The notes: generated from the letters alone by a model not told the origin. Positions 1-6,872 are shown, counted from the first letter of the stretch. The stretch is DNA of 14,676 nt from Dialister sp. UBA7295 (GCA_002471975.1 DKQZ01000033.1:249-14924), one strand, 5' to 3'. Translations and numbers: made by a program.

Positions 1-278
1 AGTTTTATATTTGCCTTCGGCGCACATTTTCGACAGAAATATTTTTCTTACCAGTGCAGTTCACCCTTGCCGGTTCTTCCATCAAAGCGGGTGAGCGGAC
101 GAACTGCACTTTCGAATGTAAAAGTACCTGCTGAAAATAAACGCCAAAGGCCGCGGCCGCAGGCCGCTATATAAGATTGGTCCGCACAGCGGACCATATC
201 CTTCCCGATAACCCCGATATCCCCTGAGATCCCCGACATCCCCGACACAAAGGCCATCGAAGAAGAAAGTTTCCCAAT
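1..278. repeat. Left-edge composite intergenic repeat
   Basis: This non-coding stretch parallels 951-1120. Both begin with a TTTTATAT / TGCCTTCGGCGC segment, pass through CAGTGCAG, reach a GC hairpin (here 179-195, arms GGTCCGC and GCGGACC around ACA), then a run of CCCCGANAT-like nonamers (about 204-248). Both end in a nearly identical stretch: 229-270 matches about 1079-1120 with one evident mismatch. Read on the minus strand the hairpin is preceded by the nonamer array, as in other copies of the family. No believable gene is seen here; the short open frame on the minus strand (48-257) is built from repeat sequence. Confidence 0.7.
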
Positions 279-312
279 AAAAAGACAGGCGCCTTTATCA
301 ATTCAAGGCGCC
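274..312 (-). terminator. Rho-independent terminator of the MerR gene
   Basis: On the minus strand a GGCGCC...GGCGCC stem (307-312 and 289-294) with a 12-base loop is followed by TCTTTTTATT. It lies 40 bases past the MerR stop codon and directly after the heptamer array. The same stem sequence is reused after the asparaginase and the substrate-binding protein gene. Confidence 0.8.
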
Positions 313-318
313 CACCTT

Positions 319-353
319 CACGGGCCACGGATCACGGGCCACGATTCACGACT
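319..353 (-). repeat. Heptamer array after MerR stop codon
   Basis: Five 7-bp units on the plus strand: CACGGGC, CACGGAT, CACGGGC, CACGATT, CACGACT. The last unit overlaps the stop codon of the MerR gene (352-354), and the first sits six bases from the terminator stem. Units are degenerate, so this is not a simple perfect microsatellite. Confidence 0.8.
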
Positions 354-765
354 ATTTCCGATACCTCGCCACCAGATTGCTCCGGTATTCGATCTTCCCG
401 TCCAGTACGGACTGGTAGAAATCCTGTTTCTGATCGATATAGGCAAGGCTGTCTTCTATGATTTTCTGCTCTTTCTGAAGAGCTTTTTTCTTTTCCGCCA
501 GCATTTCCATTCTCTTCTTGATGGTGGAAGGGCCTTCGAGGCAGAGGGCCAGGTATGCTTTCATTTCTTTGATGGAAAGACCGCACTTTTTGAGACAGGT
601 GAGGTCTTTGATCCATCTGATATGGTATTCTTCAAAAACCCTCCGGTTCGCGCCGTCCCTTCCCACTTCCGGCACGAGGCCTTCGTTGCAGTAATATTTC
701 AGCGCTTCATAGGTCATCCCGGTTTCCCGGCAGACCTGCAGCATGGTGTATCGTTTGTCGTCCAT
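352..765 (-). CDS. MerR-family transcriptional regulator
   Basis: A 137-residue protein. The first 70 residues form a winged helix-turn-helix of the MerR type: YTMLQVCRETGMTYEALKYY (6-25), then NEGLVPEVGRDGANRRVF, the wing typical of the family, then IKDLTCLKKCGLSIKEMKAYL. Residues 82-115 are rich in Lys, Glu and Leu and probably make the dimerisation coiled coil. The short C-terminus (116-137) has no cysteine cluster, so metal sensing as in MerR or CueR is not supported; the effector is unknown. The start at 765 is chosen over the upstream in-frame extension to 855 because GAAGGAG lies eight bases before it and a promoter (803-833) falls inside the extension. The gene stands alone. The 19-bp promoter spacer with an inverted repeat suggests autoregulation. 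Family assignment is firm; biological role is open. Confidence 0.9.
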   Translation of the reverse strand: MDDKRYTMLQVCRETGMTYEALKYYCNEGLVPEVGRDGANRRVFEEYHIRWIKDLTCLKKCGLSIKEMKAYLALCLEGPSTIKKRMEMLAEKKKALQKEQKIIEDSLAYIDQKQDFYQSVLDGKIEYRSNLVARYRK

Positions 766-802
766 AGCTATCACTCCTTCTTTATGAAACTTCCCTGTAA
801 TC

Positions 803-833
803 ATGATAGCATACGGTTGTAAGAACCGGTCAA
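803..833 (-). promoter_or_regulatory. MerR-type promoter with 19-bp spacer and dyad
   Basis: Reading the minus strand, TTGACC (828-833) and TATCAT (803-808) are separated by 19 bp, the long spacing that MerR proteins correct by DNA distortion. An inverted repeat CGGTT-N5-AACCG (814-828) lies in the spacer and touches the -35 box. It is off-centre by about three bases, which is not ideal. The likely transcript reaches the MerR start after about 30 bases. Confidence 0.65.
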
Positions 834-883
834 TGGGTAAGAGTGCTTTATCCATGAAGGAAATATATGTCCGGTCACTTTTG

Positions 884-950
884 TTTCGGGGATATCGGGG
901 TTATCGGGGTTCATTTCGGGAATCTCGGGAAGATGGCGCCCTTCGGGCGC
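884..950 (+). repeat. Repeat element, plus-oriented: nonamer array and hairpin
   Basis: TCGGGGATA, TCGGGGTTA and TCGGGGTTC units (886-912) and further TCGGGAA words (to 930) precede a hairpin GCGCCC-TTC-GGGCGC (936-950), which is followed by AAGTTTTATATTTT. This is the array, hairpin, T-rich order of the family, pointing rightwards, although no plus-strand gene precedes it. Confidence 0.65.
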
Positions 951-1120
951 AAGTTTTATATTTTGCCTTCGGCGCCGAACTGCGACAAGAATATTTTCCC
1001 CCATCAGTGCAGATTCCCCATATAATCGTGCCGGGGAGCGGCACACCTTCCCGATAACCCCGAGACCCCCGAGATTCCCGACATCCCCGACACAAAGGTC
1101 ATCGAAGAAGAAAGTTTCCA
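951..1120 (-). repeat. Repeat element, minus-oriented, paralogue of left edge
   Basis: Read on the minus strand: a conserved end block (1079-1120), a CCCGA-type array (1049-1092 on plus), the hairpin GTGCCG-GGGAG-CGGCAC (1028-1044 on plus), then TATATGGGGAAT and TGCACTG (about 1007-1025), matching the family tail seen at 10450-10478 and 14610-14635. Together with 884-950 it forms a head-to-head pair separated by about 60 bases. The 766-1219 gap between genes is filled by these elements and the asparaginase terminator; no gene is seen. Confidence 0.65.
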
Positions 1121-1156
1121 AATATAAAAGAGGCGCCCCAATGATTTCAAGGCGCC
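1120..1156 (-). terminator. Rho-independent terminator of the asparaginase gene
   Basis: Minus-strand GGCGCC (1151-1156) pairs with GGCGCC (1132-1137) around a 13-base loop and is followed by TCTTTTATATTT. It lies directly after the heptamer array that starts at the asparaginase stop codon. Confidence 0.8.
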
Positions 1157-1161
1157 GCCTT

Positions 1162-1218
1162 CACTTACCACTTATCACTTTTACTAACCGCTAACGGCTA
1201 ACCGCTAACTGCTAACGG
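1162..1218 (-). repeat. Two back-to-back heptamer arrays after asparaginase stop
   Basis: Plus-strand units are CACTTAC, CACTTAT and CACTTTT (1162-1182), one spacer base, then CTAACCG, CTAACGG, CTAACCG, CTAACTG and CTAACGG (1184-1218). The array ends one base from the stop codon at 1220-1222. On the coding (minus) strand nearly every unit contains TAG or TAA, and because the period is 7 these fall in all three frames in turn. Confidence 0.85.
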
Positions 1219-1219
1219 C

Positions 1220-2161
1220 TCATCTCTCCCCCAGCTCCACCATCGTTTTTGCCAAAAGTGCCTCGGTAGTCAGCTTTCCGCCGGATTCGACGCCCAGGCG
1301 GAGGGCCCGGACTCCCATTTCGTAATGATCCATATATACGCCCCCGTAGGTGCACTGGGTGGTACAGATGAGACGGCAGCCACGATTTTTCGCATAGGTG
1401 AAAAGGGGAAGGAAATTATTTTCCGATTCCTGATCCGGAATGCCTCCTGTGCCATAGCCTTCGATGATGACTGCTCTATATCCGTCATCCACGAAATGTT
1501 TCAGGATGGACGGTGGAAGGCCGGGCACGATTTTAAAGACTCCCACCCGCCTATCCAGTCTGTCATGAAGCTGAAACGGTCCTTTCGGCAGGAAATCGTC
1601 GCCCTGCCAGATGAGCTGCCCATCAGAAAAACTTCCCGCCAGAGGACGGTTGATATTTCCAAAAGCGGACATATCCTGACTGGAGAGTTTCCTGGCATCG
1701 TTGCCATAGATGATCTGATTTCCAAAAGCGATGTAGACTCCCGGATGGCCCGAAAGGGCGGCCTGAAAGGCAAGGCGAAGATTATCCTCCGCATCCGACC
1801 CGGTTTCCCCGGCAGGTACCATGGAACCGGTCAGAATAACCGGTTTATCCATATTTTCCAGCATATAGTACAGGGCCGAAGCGCTGTAAGCCATGGTGTC
1901 CGTCCCGTGAGTAATGACGAATCCGTCGTATTTCTCCCGGTTTTCCGCCACCGCCCTGGCCATCAGAATCCAGTGACGTGGGGAGAGATTGGTGGAATCC
2001 AGCTGGAGAAGCTGGAAACATTCCACATCACAGAGGTCCCTGAGCCCGGGAAGCATGGCAAGCAAGTCTTCTCCCGAAAGGGCCGGCATGAGCCCGTCCG
2101 GCATGGGCCGGGAAGCGATGGTCCCACCTGTAGCGATGACGAGAATTTTTTTCTTTTCCAT
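1220..2161 (-). CDS. ansA: Type I (cytoplasmic) L-asparaginase
   Basis: A 313-residue protein that should hydrolyse L-asparagine to aspartate and ammonia. The N-terminal nucleophile motif ATGGTIAS (residues 10-17) carries the catalytic Thr, and THGTDTMAYSA (84-94) carries the second Thr-Asp pair; LTGSMVP and the NDARKLSSQD region are also family-typical. There is no signal peptide, and the length and LSPRHW segment fit the bacterial type I group rather than the periplasmic type II enzymes. The start at 2161 is preferred over the extension to 2245 because AAAGGAG lies four bases upstream and the protein begins at the expected MEKKKILVIATGG. It is monocistronic, divergent from the 2386 gene, and ends in a heptamer array plus terminator. 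A broken copy of its 5' part lies at 3348-3512. Substrate specificity (asparagine versus glutamine) is not decided by sequence alone. Confidence 0.93.
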   Translation of the reverse strand: MEKKKILVIATGGTIASRPMPDGLMPALSGEDLLAMLPGLRDLCDVECFQLLQLDSTNLSPRHWILMARAVAENREKYDGFVITHGTDTMAYSASALYYMLENMDKPVILTGSMVPAGETGSDAEDNLRLAFQAALSGHPGVYIAFGNQIIYGNDARKLSSQDMSAFGNINRPLAGSFSDGQLIWQGDDFLPKGPFQLHDRLDRRVGVFKIVPGLPPSILKHFVDDGYRAVIIEGYGTGGIPDQESENNFLPLFTYAKNRGCRLICTTQCTYGGVYMDHYEMGVRALRLGVESGGKLTTEALLAKTMVELGER

Positions 2162-2218
2162 ATTGCTCCTTTCCTGTAAGGCGGCACCCATCCGGGCCTG
2201 CCGGTCATTTTTATCATT

Positions 2219-2245
2219 TTCATACAGGAAACGGGCCTTTGTCAA
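2219..2245 (-). promoter_or_regulatory. Weak promoter candidate for asparaginase
   Basis: On the minus strand TTGACA (2240-2245) is followed after only 15 bp by TATGAA (2219-2224). The -35 box is perfect but the spacing is short, so this is tentative. The 2162-2385 intergenic stretch must hold promoters for both divergent genes; I could not pick a convincing one for the plus strand. Confidence 0.3.
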
Positions 2246-2385
2246 GCCGGCATCCCGGGACCGGACTGAATTCCCTATTTCCTCTTTAAAACCGGAGGCT
2301 GCCCCGCATTTCAGAAAACATGTTAAAATAATGATATGGTCTTATCAAAGTGTAGGAAATATAAATTGACAGCGGGGGAGGAAAA

Positions 2386-3126
2386 ATGGAAAAGGATGAA
2401 ATCATCAGCCGTCCGGAAGAAATGGACAGCCGGGAGCTCAATGAATTTATCAGAAATATGATTCACCGAATCATTGTCCATCATGTCTTATGGTTTCGGG
2501 AAGTGCAGCACCAGCGGGGATTTGACCAGGCCATGAAAATCATGGATCAGGCCTGGGACAAGACCTGGGATATATCGCTCCGCCGGTTCGCCTCCATGGG
2601 ACTTTCTGTCTCTAATCATATGCCGAAAATCATTGATGACCTGCCGAATGAAAAGAAACTGGCCATCATCGACGGACTTGCCAAAAACTGGCTCGCCCAG
2701 GACGGGGTATTTTTCCAGGAAGTGGAAAAATTATATGGAATGAACGATGCGAAACGGTGCAATGATTCCACCTGGAATTATTTCTCCCTCGTGGAAGCGC
2801 TGGAAATCAAGAAACTTCTGGGCCTTCCGGAACACCCGGGCCTCGAAGGTCTGGAAAAAGCGCTGAACTTCCGCCTCTATGGACGGCTGAATATCCAGTC
2901 CTGCCATTGGGAAGAGGGAGCCCTCATCTTTGAAATGAACCGCTGCCGGGTCCAGCATGCAAGAAAGGCAAAAGGACTTCCCGACTACCCCTGCAAGAGC
3001 GCAGGCCTCGTGGAATATGGGCGATTCGCTGAAGGCATCGATGACAGAATCAAGACCACCTGCATCGCCTGCCCGCCGGATGAGCATCCCGAAGAGTGGA
3101 GCTGTGCGTGGAAGTTCTTTATCTGA
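2386..3126 (+). CDS. L-2-amino-thiazoline-4-carboxylic acid hydrolase-like (DUF6125) protein
   Basis: A 246-residue soluble protein with no signal peptide. It matches my recollection of the DUF6125 / ATC hydrolase-like family: residues 98-140 hold a W-x-DG-x-FFQEVE-x-x-YGM segment followed by W-x-x-FS-x-x-EA, and the C-terminus carries the conserved Cys-rich block MNRCRVQ (185-191), GLPDYPCKSAGLVEY (197-211), CIACPPDEHPEEW (226-238) and CAW (240-242). Cysteines 187, 203, 226, 229 and 240 could bind a metal or cluster. Some relatives hydrolyse 2-aminothiazoline-4-carboxylate to cysteine precursors, but most family members are uncharacterised, so the reaction here is not established. The start is supported by GGGGGAGG five bases upstream. 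The gene is alone on its strand, divergent from ansA, and ends in a plus-strand repeat-borne terminator. Confidence 0.75.
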   Translation: MEKDEIISRPEEMDSRELNEFIRNMIHRIIVHHVLWFREVQHQRGFDQAMKIMDQAWDKTWDISLRRFASMGLSVSNHMPKIIDDLPNEKKLAIIDGLAKNWLAQDGVFFQEVEKLYGMNDAKRCNDSTWNYFSLVEALEIKKLLGLPEHPGLEGLEKALNFRLYGRLNIQSCHWEEGALIFEMNRCRVQHARKAKGLPDYPCKSAGLVEYGRFAEGIDDRIKTTCIACPPDEHPEEWSCAWKFFI

Positions 3127-3138
3127 GACATTTGGATT

Positions 3139-3247
3139 GTTTATTGTCCTGAGTCAGTTGCGGTATTCGTGGGTCAGCCTCACCGCGGCGAGCCCCGGAT
3201 TAGACATTTCCGAGATTTCGTGGTTCGTGGTTCGTGATTCGGGAATA
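3139..3247 (+). repeat. Repeat element with heptamer array after the 2386 gene
   Basis: Starting 13 bases after the stop, it holds GAGTCAGTTGCGGTATTCG (also present inverted at 10214-10236), then CAGCCTCACCGCGGC (related to inverted blocks near 10560 and 14530), then four heptamers GATTTCG, TGGTTCG, TGGTTCG, TGATTCG (3214-3241), leading into the terminator hairpin. The order stop, shared block, heptamers, hairpin is the same as at the 3' end of the NifK-like gene. Confidence 0.75.
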
Positions 3248-3248
3248 T

Positions 3249-3277
3249 GCCGCCCCTGATGGGGCGGCAATTTTTTA
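3249..3277 (+). terminator. Terminator hairpin with TGAT loop
   Basis: GCCGCCCC (3249-3256), loop TGAT, GGGGCGGC (3261-3268), then AATTTTTTATG. It is a strong plus-strand terminator for the gene ending at 3126, about 120 bases after its stop. Confidence 0.85.
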
Positions 3278-3347
3278 TGCCGAATCGGCTCAAAAGTTTC
3301 ACAGAAAGACCCCAGGGGCAGGGAAGCGCGGTTTAGCCGGTGACATG

Positions 3348-3512
3348 AGAATCCGGTGCCCTGGGGAAAGATTGGTGGAATCGGGCTGAAGAAGCTCCCG
3401 GCATTCCACATCGCAGACTATCCTCAGCTCAGCGGGCAAACCAGGCAAATCTTCCCCCCGAAAGGGCCGGCATAAGCCCGTCCGGCATGAGCCGGAAAGC
3501 GATGGTCCCTCC
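3348..3512 (-). pseudogene. Degenerate fragment of a second asparaginase gene
   Basis: This stretch aligns over its whole length, with modest divergence and a few small gaps, to 1965-2127 inside ansA. Translated on the minus strand it starts GGTIAFRLMPDGLMPALSG, the counterpart of residues 12-30 of the intact enzyme (GGTIASRPMPDGLMPALSG). It then needs a frame change to continue as DSTNLSP-GHRILM, the counterpart of residues 55-67. The first ten codons and everything after about codon 68 are missing, and stops interrupt the frame. It has the same orientation as ansA and lies between the 2386 gene's terminator and that of the ATPase. The best reading is a relic of an old duplication of ansA, or of a replaced homologue; it cannot make a functional protein. 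Confidence 0.85.
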
Positions 3513-3525
3513 CGATTATTATTTC

Positions 3526-3563
3526 ATACAAAAAGCCCGCCTCACGATTGGAGGCAGGCTTTT
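3526..3563 (-). terminator. Rho-independent terminator of the P-type ATPase gene
   Basis: Minus strand: AAAAGCCTGCCTC (3551-3563) pairs with GAGGCGGGCTTTT (3531-3543, one G-U) around a 7-base loop and is followed by TGTATG. It lies about 30 bases past the stop at 3593. Confidence 0.85.
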
Positions 3564-3565
3564 CA

Positions 3566-3592
3566 CTAACCGCTAACGGCCAAAGGCTCTCA
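3566..3592 (-). repeat. Short heptamer array after the ATPase stop
   Basis: Units CTAACCG, CTAACGG, CCAAAGG and the related CTCATCA (plus strand) run from the terminator stem to the stop codon. The first two are the same words used after ansA at 1184-1197. Confidence 0.65.
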
Positions 3593-6418
3593 TCAGATCT
3601 TTATTTTCAGCAGTCTGATGGAGTAGAGGATACAGAGAAGGGTGACGCCGGTATCTGCAAAAACGGCGACCCACATATTGGCAAATCCTGCCAAACCCAT
3701 GACCATGACCGCAATCTTGACGAAGAGGGCAAATCCCACATTTTCCCAGGCGGTACGGATGACTTTACGGGAAAGGCGGATGGCTTTCGGAATGGCTTGT
3801 ACGTCGGAATTAAGGAATACGATATCTGCTGCTTCAATGGCTGCATCAGCGCCGCTTCCCATAGCTGCTCCGGCATCTGCTCCGGCCAAAACAGGAGCAT
3901 CATTGATGCCATCGCCTACGAAAAGGACGGCTCCTTTCGATTCGCGGATTTCTTTCATAATGGATAATTTATCCTGCGGCAGGAGCTGGGCATAAACGTC
4001 TTTGATGCCTGCTTTTTCTGCAATGGCTTCGGCATTGTTTTTATTATCCCCGGTCAGCATGACGGGAGTGACCCCGATTTCCTTCAATTCGCGGATGGAA
4101 TGGATGGCATCGGATTTCAGGGCGTCCGCAATGACGATGCAGCCCAGGAATTCCTGATTTCTGGCTACATAGACAAGGGTGCCTGTGCCCTGGCTCTGCG
4201 GCAGTTTGTCTTCGGAAATACCGGCTTTCTTCATGAGGCGGTCATTGCCCGCATAAATGGTATTTCCTTCCAGTTTCCCAATGACCCCGTGGCCTGCTTC
4301 TTCATGAAGGTCTTCGAGGGTGGGAACGGTGAGGTTTCTTTCCCCTGCTTCTTCCACAATGGATTTCGCAATGGGGTGGGTGGAATAAATTTCTGCACCT
4401 GCTGCCAGGGCAATTAATTCTTCTTCTTTCACGCCGGAAGCAGGAAGGACTTCGCGGACTTTGAATTTCCCTTCCGTAATGGTTCCTGTCTTATCCATGA
4501 CCGCAGCCTTGATTTTGGAAAGGGTTTCGATGATGGTACCGCCCTTGAAAAGGATGCCTTCTTTGGAGGCCGTACCGATCCCTGCAAAGAATGCGAGAGG
4601 TACGGAAATAACGAGGGCGCAGGGGCAGGAAATAACGAGGAACGTGAGGGCTGTATAAATGGATTTTTCCCAGTCGCCGCCAAAAAGGAGGGGCGGGACA
4701 AAGGCTACAATCAAGGCAACTAAAACGACTAAAGGCGTATAAATACGGGAGAAACGGGTGATGAAGCGGTCAATTTTCGGCTTGCTGGCTACCGCATTTT
4801 CTACGGAATCAAGGATTCGGGTGACCATGGACTCAGCCAGGATTTTTGTCACCTGCATTTTGATGGTGCCTGTCATATTGACACAGCCGGAATCGATGGC
4901 GGAACCTGTTTCAGCAGAAACCGGTTTCGGTTCGCCGGTCAGGGCAGACGTATCGATCTGGGTGGTGCCTTCGGTAATGATGCCATCCAGCGGAATCCTG
5001 TCGCCCGGGCGAAGCAGAAGGATATCTCCCACTCTGGCTTCTTCTGCCGGAATGGTTTCCGTTTCACTTCCATTGACCCTGAGGACTACTTCCGGACGAA
5101 GATCCACGGCATCCATGATCTGTTTTCTGCTTCTGCCGGCAGCCAGATCCTGGAAATATTCGCCAATGCGATAGAAGAACATGACGCCCACCGCTTCCGG
5201 ATATTCCTGAATGCCGAAAGCGCCCAGGGTGGCGATGGTCATGAGGAAGGTTTCATCAAAGAATTCACCATGGGTGATATTTTTGAGGGCTGCCCAGACG
5301 ATGGGACCGCCCAGGATGAGGTAGGAAATAAAGAAGAAAATATTTCCTGCCATTTCTCCCAGATTAAACATATCTCCCGGGTTATAATGAAGAATCATGC
5401 CGATGACAAAGAGGATACCACCGATAATGAGCTGTCCCTTTTCGTCTTTCAGCTTGTCAAAGAAGGATTCCTTCTTCTCCGGTGCGGCTGCTTTTCTCTT
5501 CGGGGGACGGACTTTTTTATGGATTTCCGTGGGCGATTCCACTTCATTGCACTTTTCCGTCAGCATGGGAATGAGGCTGTCCGGATCCTTCGCCGTGAGG
5601 CGCATCGTTTTCGTAGCATAGGAAATAGAAGCAGAGAGGACTCCCGGCTGGTGATTGATCAGTTTTTCCAGCTTCAGGGCGCAGGCTGCGCAGTCCAGGG
5701 TGGGAATTTCATAATTTTCCGTCTTATAATCGGATTTGTCAGCAGGAGGAATGATGCCGGCCGATTCATCCACGCTGCGGCAGACGGGAAGGATTTCCTG
5801 CAGGAGCGTTTCCGGATCTTCTTTGGAAATCACATACAATTCTTTCGTGGTGAAGGAAAGAGCTGCGAAAAATACGGAAGGCATTTCCCGGATTTTCCCT
5901 TCCATCTTGGCTGCGCATTCCATGCAGTCCACATTTTCCAGATGGAAAACCGTTTCTTTATAGGTATTTCCTAAAAAATCACAATGGCAGCTATCCAGCG
6001 GTTTCCCGCAAAGGTCGCAGTCTTCTTCGGCACTTCCTTCAGAATTGTGGAAATGACCAAAAGCCCGCCGTTCATCGGCCAGGATCTGCTGACGGTTCTC
6101 CATGATATCCACTTCATTGGCCCGATATTTTTCCATTTCCGGGTCATTGGAGTGATCATGAGGTTTTATTTCCTCTTCTTCCTCATCATGGTCATGATGA
6201 TGGTGGTCATGATCGTGATGATGTTCATGGTCATGGTCATGATGATGTTCATGTTCATGGTCATGATGGTGTTCATGTTCGTGGTCGTGTTCATGCTCAT
6301 GTTCGTGTTCATGCTCATGTTCATGTTCATGGTCATGTTCATGTTCATGGTCATGTCCACAATGGCAGTGACCGCATGCGCAGTGATCATCGTGATGGGC
6401 ATTTTTAATTTCAGCCAT
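3593..6418 (-). CDS. P1B-2 type Zn/Cd/Pb-exporting ATPase with His-rich N-terminus
   Basis: A 941-residue membrane pump of the ZntA/CadA group that would export Zn(II), Cd(II) or Pb(II) at the cost of ATP. Order of parts: a His/Asp/Glu-rich tract with CACGHCHC (residues 8-90), a CxxC pair module CDLCGKPLDSCHC (134-146), a first HMA domain with DCMECA (164-169), a second with DCAACA (242-247), a basic linker, then the catalytic core. Core motifs are TGEP (494-497), the metal-gating CPC (598-600), the phosphorylated Asp in DKTGT (642-646), the HP motif (681-682), TGDN (789-792) and GDGIND (835-840). The C-terminal ADTG (921-924) is the Asp signature of the P1B-2 class. It exceeds the usual 650-750 residues because of the N-terminal additions. 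The start is supported by AAAGGAG eight bases upstream. It is monocistronic with its own promoter; no adjacent ArsR/CadC regulator is seen. Confidence 0.93.
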   Translation of the reverse strand: MAEIKNAHHDDHCACGHCHCGHDHEHEHDHEHEHEHEHEHEHEHDHEHEHHHDHEHEHHHDHDHEHHHDHDHHHHDHDEEEEEIKPHDHSNDPEMEKYRANEVDIMENRQQILADERRAFGHFHNSEGSAEEDCDLCGKPLDSCHCDFLGNTYKETVFHLENVDCMECAAKMEGKIREMPSVFFAALSFTTKELYVISKEDPETLLQEILPVCRSVDESAGIIPPADKSDYKTENYEIPTLDCAACALKLEKLINHQPGVLSASISYATKTMRLTAKDPDSLIPMLTEKCNEVESPTEIHKKVRPPKRKAAAPEKKESFFDKLKDEKGQLIIGGILFVIGMILHYNPGDMFNLGEMAGNIFFFISYLILGGPIVWAALKNITHGEFFDETFLMTIATLGAFGIQEYPEAVGVMFFYRIGEYFQDLAAGRSRKQIMDAVDLRPEVVLRVNGSETETIPAEEARVGDILLLRPGDRIPLDGIITEGTTQIDTSALTGEPKPVSAETGSAIDSGCVNMTGTIKMQVTKILAESMVTRILDSVENAVASKPKIDRFITRFSRIYTPLVVLVALIVAFVPPLLFGGDWEKSIYTALTFLVISCPCALVISVPLAFFAGIGTASKEGILFKGGTIIETLSKIKAAVMDKTGTITEGKFKVREVLPASGVKEEELIALAAGAEIYSTHPIAKSIVEEAGERNLTVPTLEDLHEEAGHGVIGKLEGNTIYAGNDRLMKKAGISEDKLPQSQGTGTLVYVARNQEFLGCIVIADALKSDAIHSIRELKEIGVTPVMLTGDNKNNAEAIAEKAGIKDVYAQLLPQDKLSIMKEIRESKGAVLFVGDGINDAPVLAGADAGAAMGSGADAAIEAADIVFLNSDVQAIPKAIRLSRKVIRTAWENVGFALFVKIAVMVMGLAGFANMWVAVFADTGVTLLCILYSIRLLKIKI
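6179..6382 (-). repeat. Low-complexity His/Glu/Asp codon repeat inside the ATPase
   Basis: Codons CAT/CAC alternate with GAA/GAG/GAT/GAC, giving runs of HEHEHEHD and HHDHEH over about 68 codons. The DNA therefore repeats in 6-bp steps and is a candidate for slippage-driven length variation in frame. It is a plausible metal buffer or sensor for the pump. Confidence 0.9.
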
Positions 6419-6491
6419 ATTTCATTCTCCTTTACAGAAAATCTTAATAGTTCTTATATTCGAATTTTAGCATCCTTAAGGACCGGGGTAA

Positions 6492-6521
6492 ATGATATTG
6501 AGAAACACTTTAATTTTTCAA
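6492..6521 (-). promoter_or_regulatory. Probable promoter of the P-type ATPase gene
   Basis: Minus strand TTGAAA (6516-6521), 18-bp spacer, TATCAT (6492-6497), giving a leader of about 65 bases before the start at 6418. The leader contains short AT-rich dyads (CTTAAG, TTCGAA) that could be regulator sites, but no clear operator is called. Confidence 0.5.
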
Positions 6522-6535
6522 GCAGGGAGGAGTTC

Positions 6536-6634
6536 TCCGCCGTCAGGCGATAGCCATTAGCCGTCAGAAGCGGTAAAAGCTGACAGCTGATGAGGAATGA
6601 GATCATTGGTAATGGCTGATGGTGAATCCGACGG
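6536..6634. repeat. Loose heptameric words upstream of the ATPase promoter
   Basis: Adjacent near-repeats such as GATAGCC/ATTAGCC (6550-6563) and AGCTGAC/AGCTGAT, with later TGATGG words, recur about every seven bases. It is more degenerate than the other arrays and may be a decayed one. Confidence 0.35.
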
Positions 6635-6734
6635 GAAGCTGTAAGGACAGTCCGGGTGAAAAGAACTGTACATTAGGGTTACCGGGTCATTCGTCGGACA
6701 GGCGGGCCGATTCCCATGAACGAAATGGGCAGTC

Positions 6735-6872
6735 CCTGAATAAGCCTCACCCCTATGCGCCCCGGTATAGGCATTTTTTAGATTTCGAGGTTCGGGAAGG
6801 TGTTGCCCCCTGATGGGGCACATTTTCCCTTGGAATCCGATATTCCCGACTCATAAGTCATCCGAAGAAAGG
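6735..6872 (+). repeat. Repeat element, plus-oriented, with TGAT-loop hairpin
   Basis: AATAAGCCTCACCCC (about 6739-6753), AGATTTCGAGGTTCGGGAAGG (6780-6800), then hairpin TGCCCC-CTGAT-GGGGCA (6804-6820) followed by CATTTTCCC. These match in order the elements ending at 3268 and, inverted, at 10483. The right part (6846-6872) resembles the conserved block at 229-270 and 1079-1120. No gene lies in 6419-6912 apart from these elements and the ATPase promoter. Confidence 0.6.

Noticed and set aside
1325..2369. Plus-strand open frames across the asparaginase
   Set aside because: They oppose a well-supported enzyme and have no ribosome site or recognisable domain.
2366..2371. TTGACA just before the 2386 gene as a -35 box
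   Set aside because: It lies 15 bases before the start codon, next to the ribosome site, leaving no room for a -10 box and leader.
5270..6553. Plus-strand open frames opposite the ATPase, including one of Met/Val/Phe runs (5984-6553)
   Set aside because: The hydrophobic Met/Val/Phe run is just the reverse complement of His/Glu/Asp codons; the opposite strand has all P-type ATPase motifs.
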